A stretch of 20,260 bases of DNA from Hypsibius dujardini (Eukaryota > Tardigrada > Eutardigrada > Parachela > Hypsibiidae), in assembly GCA_001579985.1 (NCBI GenBank), contig LRSR01005028.1, positions 1-20,260 of the forward strand, given 5' to 3'. Shown here piece after piece: positions 1 through 9,902 of this stretch (positions are counted from its first letter, which is position 1; every line of letters begins with the position of its first letter). The notes beneath the pieces are model-generated. The model was given only the letters and a program-made list of their open reading frames with translations, ran no database searches and was not told the origin of the DNA. The position numbers and the translations under genes are program-made.

Positions 1-109
1 TTAGAAAATATGACTGGTCCCTCACAAATTCGTTTGAGATGGAGAAAATCGGAGAAGATTCCTATTGCGGCAGTCACTTTAATACTTTCGCAATAGCGTT
101 GATTGATTG
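1..109 (+). repeat. Left terminal inverted repeat
   Basis: Left arm of the element. It pairs with 912-1020 in reverse complement until similarity stops at the TTGATTGATT block. It may extend beyond the window start. Confidence 0.85.
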
Positions 110-911
110 AATTACGAAAATTATTTTGTTCCTTTACCCATTTTACGGTTCAGGCAAACAAAAGTCGATGCGCAAATCATTTGACAAACGAGTCGGGGCC
201 ACAGAAATGGTAACCGGCATCTTCGAATCTGTTCCAATAACAGTTAAAGTAAAGAATATTGATACATTAGCCGCAACGGATAAAACAACAACGGTATACC
301 ACAACAACAAGGTTTTGCAAAATCTCGAACAACCAGTCTGTCAAAATCATTAGACAATCAACCGAGTAATTAAATTCCTATTTGCGATTTGATGGAGTGG
401 AGAAGATTGCTGATGAAACACTTTGCTAATGAACACTACTGTAGCGACGCGATTCTAATGCGCAACTCAAACTGCGTTTTCCATACATATGGCCTCAGGT
501 GTGCCTACAAAACTACCTACCCAGGTAATGCGCCACAGTCTTCAATCAAGCAACTTACCAACTGCCCACATGCCCAGTGATCTTCACAAATTTTCAATCA
601 AGAGATAAAAAAAACAAGCTCTAACGTTAGCCACCGGCGGAGGGTAGGCTCTCCTTTTCTTCCGCTCTGGCAAATTTTAGCTTATTGTGAGACAATCGAT
701 GAGGCAAAGACCAGCGCTTCGAAATTGTACTTCTTCGGTTTTCGGTAAAAAAAAATTCGAGCAGGTTAAACAGAAGCGATAAATTTTTAACGGTGAATAC
801 TTGGAATAAAATATTTAAAACTATTCAGACGGAGTGGTGAGCAAACAGCCCGGGGGCGTGGCTACAACTGCGCCTTAAATAGCGTCGCTAAAGTATTGTA
901 CTGTGTTTAGT

Positions 912-1020
912 TAATCAATCAACGATATTGCGAAAGCATTAAAGTAGCTGTCGCAATAGGAATCTTCTCCGATTTTCTCCATCTCAAACGGAATTGTGGG
1001 GGACCAGTCATATTTTCTAA
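912..1020 (-). repeat. Right terminal inverted repeat
   Basis: Right arm, ending ...CAGTCATATTTTCTAA. It mirrors bases 1-109. Differences include a C/T at arm position 22, a few changes near arm positions 27-30 and 69-75, and single changes near 85 and 97. Confidence 0.85.
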
Positions 1021-1942
1021 AATCATGGTTTGATAGTATGTATCCATAAAAAAAGTTGGGCCCGATCTCAGAATAACACAGGTAAATATTCCCTTGTCAG
1101 GGCTGTAAGAAGCGCAAAGAGCTTCTCACGCCAGGGGGGGGGGCGGTTTTCTGTTCCGAGGGAGCAACCTGTGCACAATTTTAAGATCATTCTAAAAACT
1201 TAACACACCCCTAGGAATGGCAACCATATTTTGTCCTATTTTATCATTTTATGATAAACGTTCCGTGTATTTTTCTGATTTTTAGTTTTTCACCCACCCT
1301 CTCTTTTTTCATGCTTGTATAACTAATCTTTAAATGTCCGGATAATTTTGACTGGTTGAAGTTTGGCGTTTAGAAACCAATTTTTCGCGCGTGGTGGACA
1401 GAATCAGTACCGGTATTTTTATGCCAAAGAAAAAAATTGTATTTTTTTAACCTTTGCGCGAAGTGGTTCATGTCTGATTCTAATTTTCCGCGCGCAGCGA
1501 TTGCCACACTTATAAAAACTAAAAGTTCCCCCTTTGCAAACCTTAGAATTACGTTGGTAAAGCAATTACCCCTGTGCCCTCTCCCTCCGTTACGCTTCCG
1601 TCAGCTGTACCAAGGTTGTCTCGCCCGGCCCCAGTTGTACACACAGAATCCTGAACATTTTTCGAAGAAAGTCCATACGCTATATAAATATTGCTCTTGA
1701 CGTTCCATTTGCACGAGTTTCTCTTGGGTATTCTTCGTTTACTAGTCCAAGTTGAAGTACGGTAAAACGCAACATGAGGTTGCATTCCCGCTAAAATGAT
1801 TTAGAAATGGGTGCTACAGCGTGAAAGCTCTGAAATAATGTAAGCATGTGCTTATATCGAAACTCAGAAGTGTACTGCAAAAGGTGAATTCGGTAGTGCA
1901 AACATACAATTGACACGGTATCGTCATACTTTTACCTTTCCA
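1021..1942. other. Intergenic stretch upstream of receptor-like copy A
   Basis: No convincing exon is visible here; open frames on both strands are short and lack recognisable domains. The stretch holds a 9-G run (1135-1143) and a TATA-like box at 1681. It probably contains the promoter and 5' leader of the receptor-like copy starting at 1943. Confidence 0.5.
1681..1690 (+). promoter_or_regulatory. TATA-like box upstream of receptor-like copy A
   Basis: TATATAAATA lies ~260 bases before the proposed ATG at 1943. It is a good match to a metazoan TATA box, and a start site near 1710 would leave a leader of ~230 bases. Copy B shows no matching element, so this is only a candidate. Confidence 0.3.
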
Positions 1943-3515
1943 ATGGACATTTTTTGCAAGAGAAGTACAACGTCCATAATAGTCGTTAAAAACAAAACAT
2001 CAACTATCACAGAAGAAACGCCCGGATTACCCAGATACTTAGTCGTCCTGCTTAGATATTTACCTTTCAATGCTCAGAACAGATGTATTCAATTAGTTTC
2101 CCGCTCTGTATGTCCACTCCACCTGCTGGGCGGACTCATTGGTTTTGGTTTCTTATTCATGTCTGTGGTGGTCACCATACAGCGAGCACCCATCGCCAGA
2201 AGCAACGAATCACTATTTGTGAACTCGATAGACTACATCCCGAGCTTTGCTGTGTAAGGTCGTGCAATCCTGGTCGTGTTGCTTTTGCTTTCAAAACGGG
2301 CGGATTGGCATTCGCTGTGCCGAGCGAACGTGCCAGCAACGCAACTCCTAATTGGGGAGAAATGGAAGAAAAATTCATTGGCAATTGCCGAAAAGCTGCG
2401 AGCAAAAATTAGGAGAATTGCAACGTTATTGGGAGCGGTAACTATTGCAGTAGAATGTGCCTGGGGTTTGTCGCCTTGCCTGAGTGGTCTGATTGCTAGC
2501 GACCTTCAGAAAACGAATTCCTGTTCAGGGATAGTACAATTAAACTCTCGCCCCGTATTTTGGGCAGTGTATGCGTTTTATCTCACCAGTTACTGTCTGT
2601 CTCTACAAATTGTGGTATTGGGCATTTGTTTGGCTATAACTTTGCGACTTTGTATGAAGCATAATAATAGCAGCATGGCCAAACTCCGACTGGTTTTGAA
2701 CAGAGATGAGACTTTGCCGGAATCGGAAAGCACAATGAGAGGAGATCGAATTAGCGAATTGACAGCCATAAGACGATGCCAAATGGAGATGATCAATTTT
2801 AATAGGGAAATTGATGCCTTTTTCCGGAATATATTTTTCTCCTCACACGTTCTCGACCAGGCGTGTGCGATGAGGTTTGTGGCAACGGTCATTATTACTG
2901 ATGCGTTAAAGAATTTGGCAGAATGGCTCTCTAACTGTCCGTCTATAACGTTCTTTGTCGGGTATTCCACTGTTTTACTTTTGCCATTAGCCTATCTATA
3001 CGAGGTGGTAAGGATTTTTGAGTTTTTCATCTAGATTTCTGAAGTGGTTTGAATCCCATTTTCATACTGTGTATGTTCAGGCTGAGTCCACAAACTTTCA
3101 AGTGTATCAACTGTCGCTCGCCATTTGTCGACATTTCCCCGGAGAAGGATCGGTAACCTCTTCCTCAAATGTGTTCCAGCAGAATAAACGATAACTTTTT
3201 GCACTTTTGCCCCTTGTATTCTCAGGATAGTCAATTGCACAAAATGTTGCAGGCTCTCATCGGGTCAAGTGAGCAAAACAGCATCGTCCTCCAGGGTTCA
3301 GATTGCATTAACGTTACTCGACCATGGTAGCTGGGGTAAGAAAGTGCCTTCAATCTCCTCTGCTATACACGCGAGAAGAAATTTTGCAATGATTTCTTTA
3401 TCTATGGCATGTGGGTGTTTTCCAGACCTTTACATTCGGACTTTCATTCAGCGTGCTCGCCTACGAAATCACGCAAAGGTCAAACTCACGCGGGGAAAAA
3501 AAACATAGAAAATAA
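1943..3515 (+). pseudogene. Broken gustatory-receptor-like 7TM gene (copy A)
   Basis: Exons by splice signals and comparison with copy B are 1943-3007, 3081-3152, 3226-3335 and 3426-3515. The product would be a multi-pass membrane receptor with the same order as copy B: hydrophobic segments, a charged loop with DAFFRNI, a TM6 rich in Leu before YEV, then a C-terminal TM7 exon (TFTFGLSFSVLAYEIT). Two lesions are visible. TAA at 2255-2257 (codon 105) sits where copy B has Tyr110, yet the frame stays open and homologous for 250 codons after it. Exon 3 is 110 instead of 111 bases, with one base missing near 3322-3326, which brings in a TAG. Copy A lacks the first intron of copy B and has very short introns (73, 73 and 90 bases). 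A start at 1943 matches the N-terminal length of copy B. Reading as a pseudogene is likely; a sequencing error or recoded stop is not excluded. Confidence 0.7.
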
Positions 3516-3516
3516 A
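3511..3516 (+). terminator. Possible polyadenylation signal of copy A
   Basis: AATAAA overlaps the proposed stop codon (TAA 3513-3515) at the end of the last exon. Its position is unusually close to the stop, so it may be incidental. Confidence 0.3.
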
Positions 3517-3659
3517 ATATGTTTTTTCCATTTTGTAGTTTTCTTCATATTCCGTGTTTTCACTTTTCGTCAAATTTGATTTTCGTAGTTTTTCTGTTTC
3601 TGCTTTTTCTTTTTTTTTGTAATTTTCATGTAGACCAGTTTGATAGAGACGGTATATCC

Positions 3660-3799
3660 CCCTTACATAGGTAATATACCCCCCACCCCATATTAAACTG
3701 TTACCCTTACAAATGTACATTGTAGTATATAGTGATGCCCTTTGCCAATTCTCAGGAAATATACTCCGGATTGCTTGCTCTGTAACAGTTTCAGACGTT
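3660..3799 (+). repeat. 5' flank shared with receptor-like copy B
   Basis: The stretch around ACCCCATATTAAACTG and ACAAATGTAC (3678-3720) resembles the flank of copy B around 5735-5780 (CCCCCATATCGAACTG, CCAAATGTAG). With the exon-1 relic that follows, this indicates a partial duplicate of the copy B 5' end. Similarity is patchy and was judged by eye. Confidence 0.5.
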
Positions 3800-3872
3800 A
3801 TGCAAAGAACCCTTGAAATATTCCTCTAACTCCTACAACAATTAACAGAGACAAGAATCGGTTTGATGTTGA
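3800..3872 (+). pseudogene. Exon-1 relic of a third receptor-like copy
   Basis: From the ATG at 3800 the sequence matches the start of copy B (6053 onward) at roughly 75-80% by eye. Shared blocks include CTTGAAA, TAACTCCT(A/C)CAACAAT and ACAAGAA(T/C)CGG. The homology stops after the GAT(G/A)TTG block near 3872, about 24 codons in. A stop codon follows early in the frame, and small gaps are present. No other exon of this copy is visible before copy B begins. The break coincides with the start of the LINE remnant. Confidence 0.65.
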
Positions 3873-3875
3873 ATA

Positions 3876-5240
3876 GGCACGCCTATGAGGAGATGATGAG
3901 AGCTGCACCCACCAGCTTTGAGACAGTAAGAACCGATTTTCGCTCCGTCAAAAAGAAGTACGGCAGACCTTTACGTCGACGAAGAAATTCAATTGTGACC
4001 GATTTCAAACCGACCGCACGGGAATATGGAAGGCATTTAACACCATTCTTAATCGTATGTCTCCAAAGGAAATTCCGGCTAATGTTGACCTGAATGAAAT
4101 GAACCAATATTTCGTCACAGCGCACACAGCTTTACAAGGCGCCAGTTATGTGATAATCGTGTGGGTGTTACACTTGCCTATTCGATTACTGTCTTTGTCT
4201 TCCAGACGATCCAACCCATCAATATCCATCACACCTTTTGTGTTATGATCCAGACAAGAAATCCAGCGGACCAGTCGACCAGTCCTTCACCAACTCGCGT
4301 CGAACTGGTCATTGTGGACTGCTAAACTATCTCATCAACAAATGCCTCCTGGTCGGGGTCTTTACAGATGTCTTTAAAATTGCTTTATCCGTACCCATCC
4401 CAAAAACAACTGGCGTCGCACAACCGAATGACCTTAAAACAATTTCGTTAGTTAGCAATACAGTCTAAGTTTTTGAGAAGTTCGGCCAGAAACAGCCCAT
4501 CCACCATCTGAAAAACCACAACCTCCTGTCTGAGCGGTAATCCGGATTCTGTAGTGCTACTCCTGCGAGTTACTACTGTTGAAGGTGACGGAAGTCTGGA
4601 AGAAAGTACTCGACAACAGCGGAGTATTTGCGGCGACGCCGTTCCTCTCACCATTAGAGATCGGAAGTGGGTATTTCAAGGTTTAGTGCTGGGGCCATTT
4701 TTTTCACCATTTTATCAACGGGTAGCTTAGGAGCTTGACGGTGACGGAAGAGGAGGTAATGAATGCTTTGCAGATAACACTGCAGTATACTGCGTGAGTA
4801 AGATACCGGAAGGGGACAGTGAAGGGACTGAACAAGCTCGTGGAGTTATCGTCGAAATTATTCGCGGAACACCACCTTGCGCTGAACGAAAAGAAATGTG
4901 TCGGTACGCTCGTTAGCACACAGTAGAAGCGATGAGCTTGTGAGGCGGCCCCGCTATTTCTACTGAGTGGGCAAGCGCTCACTATGATAGATTCAATCCT
5001 CTAAGTGGGCGTGATAGTCGATCGACATTTAACCTGAACCGATTAGTGTGCGAATGACTGACAGAACGTGATGACCGGCATTGCACTAATCAGTCGCGTG
5101 AAAGACGACATGGCAACCGAGGAGTGTGTGAACCTACTGAATAGACCCCAACCTCAACTACTGCACTCCGGTGTGGTCGGCGACCTCGGAAATCCAGTCT
5201 GCAGGTGCCCCAACGCAATGCGGTTTGAGCATTAAACTAG
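3876..5240 (+). mobile_element. Decayed non-LTR retrotransposon (LINE) reverse transcriptase
   Basis: Pieces of one reverse transcriptase are readable on the plus strand in changing frames. They are a basic linker with IWKAFN near 4021-4040, then VDLNEMNQYF near 4083-4113. Next comes the finger region LINKCLLVGVFTDVFK...PIPK with DLKTISLVSN near 4345-4465, followed by LVLGPFF at 4682-4702 (usual SVLGPLLF). FADNTAVY near 4763 stands where the catalytic YADD normally is, and VGVIVDRHLT lies near 5003. NLNYCTPVW at about 5150-5176 resembles the tail block of jockey/CR1-type LINEs. Stops and frameshifts break it repeatedly, so it is dead. The 5' part (endonuclease, ORF1) is missing. The 3' end is uncertain: an open stretch to about 5640 could be its divergent tail. 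Confidence 0.75.
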
Positions 5241-6052
5241 TACAAATTGGTAAAGTCAACAACCGACATCATGGATCAAATAAGTATCACTTCTGAAGAA
5301 AAGCCGTGGAAGGGGTAAGACGCAACTTGGTTGTACCGGAGGATAAACCCTGGCAATCGTCCGATTCCGAGTTACCTGCAAACTGACTGTTTTCAACAAC
5401 ATTAAGAGAAGCCGACGTACTGACCACTTCCTTCGAATTCAAGCCGACTGCAAAGCCGAAAAGGCTGACCTTTTTGTGTGAATTGAGAAAAATTTACAGT
5501 GATCTTCATTGTCTGACTTGTAGAGTTGTGAATCTCTTGTCCTCTTTAAGTAGAAGATCTCTTCCCGTTTGTAATAAAATTTTGCCTGTAACCAGGCTTG
5601 ACTATTACTCAAGAAGAGTTTGTCTGCTTTCAAATAAGTATAGTAAATAAAACTCTAACTCCGTATTACACATAGTGCGAGTTAAATGGCCTGACTGGTT
5701 AGCGTTAGATTTTGCCGCATGTGTTTACACTCCCTCCCCCATATCGAACTGTGGTCTTCCCAAATGTAGTGACTGCAATATGCTTCCTTGTTCCTAGCTT
5801 TAGTAGTCTGTTCTGGGTCGGTAATGAGTTTTTGTAGCTCCGCCCAGTTTGCACTTCTGCTTCAGCGTGTTCTGAGTCGAAAGAGGGAGTGCGTTGCGCG
5901 AGAGCGCAAGTCAGTCGGCATTGTTATAACGTTTTCATTGGGCGTTCTGCTTCTCCGCCAACCACAAGACGCCCTGCCGACTCTCGGGCAAATTACTCTG
6001 AATTACTTGCTGCATAAAGGTCGGCATGCTCGGTTTGTCCATTTAAGAGATC
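5241..6052. other. Spacer between LINE remnant and receptor-like copy B
   Basis: The first ~400 bases hold an open stretch that could be the LINE C-terminal tail, but no motif confirms this. The part from about 5727 resembles the flank at 3660-3799 and is probably the promoter and leader of copy B. No clear TATA box is seen. An open frame from 5788 overlaps the start of copy B and has no recognisable domain. Confidence 0.4.
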
Positions 6053-9000
6053 ATGTCAGGAATCTTTGAAAATATTTCTCCTATAACTCCTCCAACAATG
6101 AACAGAAACAAGAACCGGCTCGATATTGTGCGACAGTCAGGTCATAAGATCCGGACCTTTCCGGAGGCGCTACTAGGTGTATTCGGTTACCTGCCCTTCC
6201 AAACGCGCTACCCATTCCTCACGATACTTTGTCGGGTCGTGTGTTGTTCGCATGTTCTCTGTGCGGCAGTTAGTTTTGTTGCACTCGGCATTAATGGCGT
6301 AGCCTACATGCTGCATCGCTCCAGCCACAATGCTTCATCCTTTGTTAAATTCGTGGCGTTCATCCCTGTCTTCACTGTCTACGGTCGCGCCTTTATTGTG
6401 TTGTTGATCTTTCTGTCGAAGCAGGAGGAGTACCACTCGTTGCACAGGGCAAGCCTCGAGATTGCGGCTTCTCTCCTGCCCGATTCTGACGGTCTCAAAA
6501 GATGTTGCAATGGGTCAGTTCTCACCGAAAATGTTGTATTCCTTTGACGCCACCATGCGTTTTATTTATTTCTTTGCTACATAATTAGCAACGTGGTCAT
6601 CAGCATAAAATATTTTGAAGACCGAGGGATCATTATTGCACGGAACCGAAAAGATCAAAACAATGCTTGTAATGAAAACAGCGTTATAATTATAACTACT
6701 TGCGCCATATAAGATAATATTTTTTAATATTATTGTTATTGTAGTTGTTCGAATGAAGGAAATAAAATATTGCGGGATATGTAGAGTCTGTTTTAAGATG
6801 TTTCATTCATTCGGTCTCTTTCACGTGACCCACCAGGGGCTCGCTTAGGATCCTTACAAGTTGAAAGTAGGACCCTTCACGGTAGGGCCAGGGGGGGGGG
6901 CCAAAAGGGCATAATGCATGCATATTGACTCTGATCATTTTCAAACTTGTGTGGGCATGGGGGTCTGCTTTTCAAAAGACCCCCTAGAATTTCAAATCGT
7001 GTTCGAAAATATCAATTTTCTGTCAAATTTGAACCATTCTCGAACATGTTGAAGCTCCCATTTGCTTTAATTAAATGAGAGCATATATTGGATTTGAATC
7101 AAACAAAAAAACCTCAAATCTGAAGTTGTTTTTAATGTTTTATAACTCCACCGGCCTTGGAAATTGAACCCCCCACTAATTTCAAAAAAATTAGAAACGA
7201 TAGGCCGAGGTTTAGGTTCAATTTTGTCCACCCCCTGTCCCTACAACGAGGGGTGTTGGTTCTGGCTTCAAAGTATCCTAAACAAGCCTCTGTGACCGGC
7301 CGCCGCCTATAGTGGTTATTTTGATACAAACTAAAAGCAACATTTTTTCTTTCGCAGATGGAGACGAAATGCTAATCGACTTGGTGTAGCGACCATCGTT
7401 TTCCATACCATTTGGCAATTGAGCACTGTCATTGGCAACCTCATATCCGCCGGCATCAATGGTCCGCCGAAAAACAACAGCACAGCTGTGGCGCAGGAAG
7501 ACTTCGAAAAAAAATTGAGGCTCATTATTCCATATGGACTTGTATATATGTCTGAAGGATTCTACGTATCGCTCTACGGTTTGTCTCAGCAAGTCGTCAC
7601 TCTAGGAATTGTCTTCGCTATGATGCTGCGGTTTTTCATCAAGGCCAACAATGATGCTATTGGGAAGCTTCAACTCGCTATCCAGAATAATTCCAATGCT
7701 AGTACTGAAAGATCACACGAGATTGATTTTCCATCGACCCTTAAAGAGCATCTGATTGATCATCTTGAAATGATTCGGAGAACACAGGCGGTCATTCGCA
7801 AATTTTGCGCTGATCTTGATGCATTCTTTCGAAATATTGGCTTTGCGTGTCATATGCTAGATCAGGCCACTGTCATGGGATTTGTGGCTACGGTAATAAT
7901 CAGCAACCATCATGACACGAATCTGCCAACTTGGATCTACAATTGTCTGTCGATTATCTTTTTTGTTGGTTATTCGACAATACTCTTGCTACCATTGGCT
8001 TCTGTGTTCGACGAGGTAACGGCTGATAAAATTGTTATAATACGCTCCCCCTCCTTCCCATACCCAAGGCTCGGACGTCAGTCACGAACGGGGTTAGGGG
8101 CAGGATCGCAGTTAAGGTCCTAGGAGGACGAAACTAGAACCCTCCAGGGGAGGGCTAGGGAGAGCAAAAGAGACACGAAGATTTTTTTCGTCCAAAAGTC
8201 AGTAAAACATTTGATGATTCGTTCCTAATAATTTTAAGGCTTGGGGGCTTCGCCATCAGTGGCCCTTGGGATTTCAAAACGCGTCATATCATTATACCGG
8301 GTGAAAACTTATTTTTGAGACTAAACTCTATCAACCCCCACTTTCCTCAAGTCGATGAAAAATAGAAACTTAAAACGCGATAGGTATTTTAGTGTCCTAC
8401 ACAAAAATAGAAACAATTTTTTACGCCAAAAAACGCCAAACTCGCGGATGACCAGACAATAGCGATGTCCTGGATGCATTTTTTGCCTCAATGAGACACG
8501 CTATTTTTTCCACAACTTTCTCAGTTTTTTGTTCCATTTGAGTAATCAAACAAAAGTGGTAGAAATTTGTATCTTCATCAAGCTGAGAATCAAAGAAGAA
8601 TTGAAGATGGAGTAAGGGAAGTTCTGCACCCTGAAAATTCCACAGAGCGTTCGCCCGGGATCCTGTTTTTCTTTTTGATTCGCGAGGGCCGTCAAAGGTA
8701 ACATTGTCAACATGAAACTATTTTGATGGAAAAAATGTAAATTAAGCGCTGTATTTGATGTTTTGCTGAAAATCGGCCTTAAAAACAACACCGGAGGTTC
8801 AGCCATTACCGTAAATGAAAAAACCTCTTATTATCAGGAGGATCTGGAAAAACTGGTGGATCTTTTTTCTGGCAAGGATTCGACAAAAACATTTTCTATG
8901 TAATCAGTTGGCCAAAAAGGTTTCAAAGTTTATTTACACTTGAGCACTTGTGAGAAACGATGAGAAGATTTAATCTGTTGAACTGTTGCGGATAAAACTT

Positions 9001-9902
9001 CGATTTGGTGCTTCCCGGAGAAGATGGAAAATACGTAAATAAACCCAAATTAATGCAGATCTTTCATGGTAAAACGAAGAGGCGAAAATTTCCTATCAAA
9101 TGAGTGGTGACCTAGTTTCCCACAGTTAGAGGGGGACAGAGCAGCATTTCGGTGAAGTTGCTTTCAAAACTAAGTTTCCACACAGTAAACTGCGCATGGG
9201 AATTCGAAATCATTCAAGAATGATCTCAGCCTAAACGTAGTTTTTGGAAAAAACATTGGCAATCCAGGGGATCTCTTCAAATCAGATCAACCAAGCCCCC
9301 ACAAGTTTAATTTATCATGAACAAACCGCCAAATTTCGGATTGAGCTTTGGAAAAAGATGCTATTCTTACTAATTGTTATCCCTGTGCCCGCCCTGGCTC
9401 ATTCTTCAGGCGTCCTGATTCCAGCTAGTAGTGTAAGATTCTAAACAAGCCCTGATCATGGAATCACAGAAATATTTTTTGCCATTTATTTTAGGCGGAA
9501 TCAACAAATTTGCGTGCCTACGAATTATCCGTTGCCGTGCGCAGGTGTTTTCCGGACGAGCCATCAGTACGGTGATGTGAGCTGATTAATTTGATTGCTT
9601 GTGTGTGTTTTATCAATGTTTGTATGTTGAAACAGGACAGCCAAATTCATGAAATTCTGCAGGACATTATGTCCTCCAGCGAGCAGAACAGTATAGTCCT
9701 CCAGGGAGCTGGTTTCATCAATTTCACGAGACCATTGTTTGCAGGGGTAAGGGGAAACACTAGCATCAATAATGCTTATTTGTTCAATCGTTCCTTTGAC
9801 ATTGGTAGTTGCGTTTTTCAGACTGTCACATTCGGCTTGTCCTTCAGCGTCGTGGCCTACGAGATCACTCAAAGATCAAATAATATCTCCAGTTGCAGCT
9901 AG
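6053..9902 (+). CDS. Gustatory-receptor-like seven-transmembrane protein (copy B, intact)
   Basis: Exons are 6053-6513, 7358-8015, 9495-9566, 9636-9746 and 9822-9902. Intron phases are 2,0,0,0, all GT/AG, and the total is 1383 bases, 460 residues. Hydrophobic segments lie at about 57-80, 98-121, 160-184, 217-248, 319-337, 348-368 and 428-448. A long charged loop at 249-318 carries DAFFRNI. The last exon encodes TM7 after a phase-0 intron. It is preceded by GFINFTRPLF, which resembles the insect chemoreceptor pattern of Gly-Phe-Phe, a few residues and a charged residue before TM7. The usual TYhxxxxxQF signature is not present; TFGLSFSVVAYEIT stands in its place. By family knowledge this would be a ligand-gated cation channel of the sensory cell membrane with a cytoplasmic N-terminus; that role is inferred from topology. 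Exons 3-5 are supported by matching exons in copy A. The ligand is unknown. Another, unrelated 7TM family is possible. Confidence 0.65.
6514..7357 (+). other. Intron 1 of copy B, absent from copy A
   Basis: This intron runs from GTCAGT after residue 154 to TTTCGCAG. Copy A has continuous coding sequence here. The intron contains a 10-G run (6891-6900), AT-rich stretches and no recognisable gene. Confidence 0.6.
6891..6900 (+). repeat. Poly-G tract
   Basis: Ten consecutive G bases lie within intron 1 of copy B, flanked by AGGGCCA and CCAAAAGGG. Confidence 0.9.
8016..9494 (+). other. Expanded intron 2 of copy B (1479 bases versus 73 in copy A)
   Basis: The intron lies between the TM6 exon and the 24-codon loop exon starting AESTN. 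It probably grew by insertion of mobile sequence, though no terminal repeats or coding domain are recognisable. A short frame near 9358 (MLFLLIVIPVPALAH, followed by a GTAAG) looks like a signal peptide. It has no counterpart in copy A and is not called. Confidence 0.5.

Larger units (their letters stand above)
1..1020. mobile_element. ~1 kb element with long terminal inverted repeats (MITE / fold-back type)
   Basis: The first ~109 bases reappear as a reverse complement at about 912-1020, with roughly nine mismatches by eye. Both arms start TTAGAAAATATGACTGGTCC and share the AGAAAATCGGAGAAGATTCC block. The interior (about 110-911) has only short open frames and nothing I recognise as a transposase, so the element looks non-autonomous. 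It starts at the first base of the window, so the true left end and any target-site duplication cannot be seen. Long imperfect arms fit a MITE or fold-back DNA element. The superfamily is not identified. Confidence 0.8.

Noticed and set aside
126-580. Short plus-strand frames inside the inverted-repeat element
   Set aside because: They are too short for a transposase and carry no DDE-type or other recognisable motif.
2590-2970. Minus-strand open frame of 126 codons
   Set aside because: It is the antisense shadow of receptor copy A, which has clear homology to copy B on the plus strand.
3031-3080. tRNA-like T-arm (GGTTTGAATCCCA) near 3046
   Set aside because: No acceptor stem, D-arm or anticodon arm fits around it, and it lies in a short intron of receptor copy A.
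9244-9444. Signal-peptide-like frame (MLFLLIVIPVPALAH) followed by GTAAG inside intron 2 of receptor copy B
   Set aside because: Copy A joins the flanking exons with only 73 bases between them and has no counterpart, and the receptor does not need a signal peptide. Probably chance, or an unrelated start.
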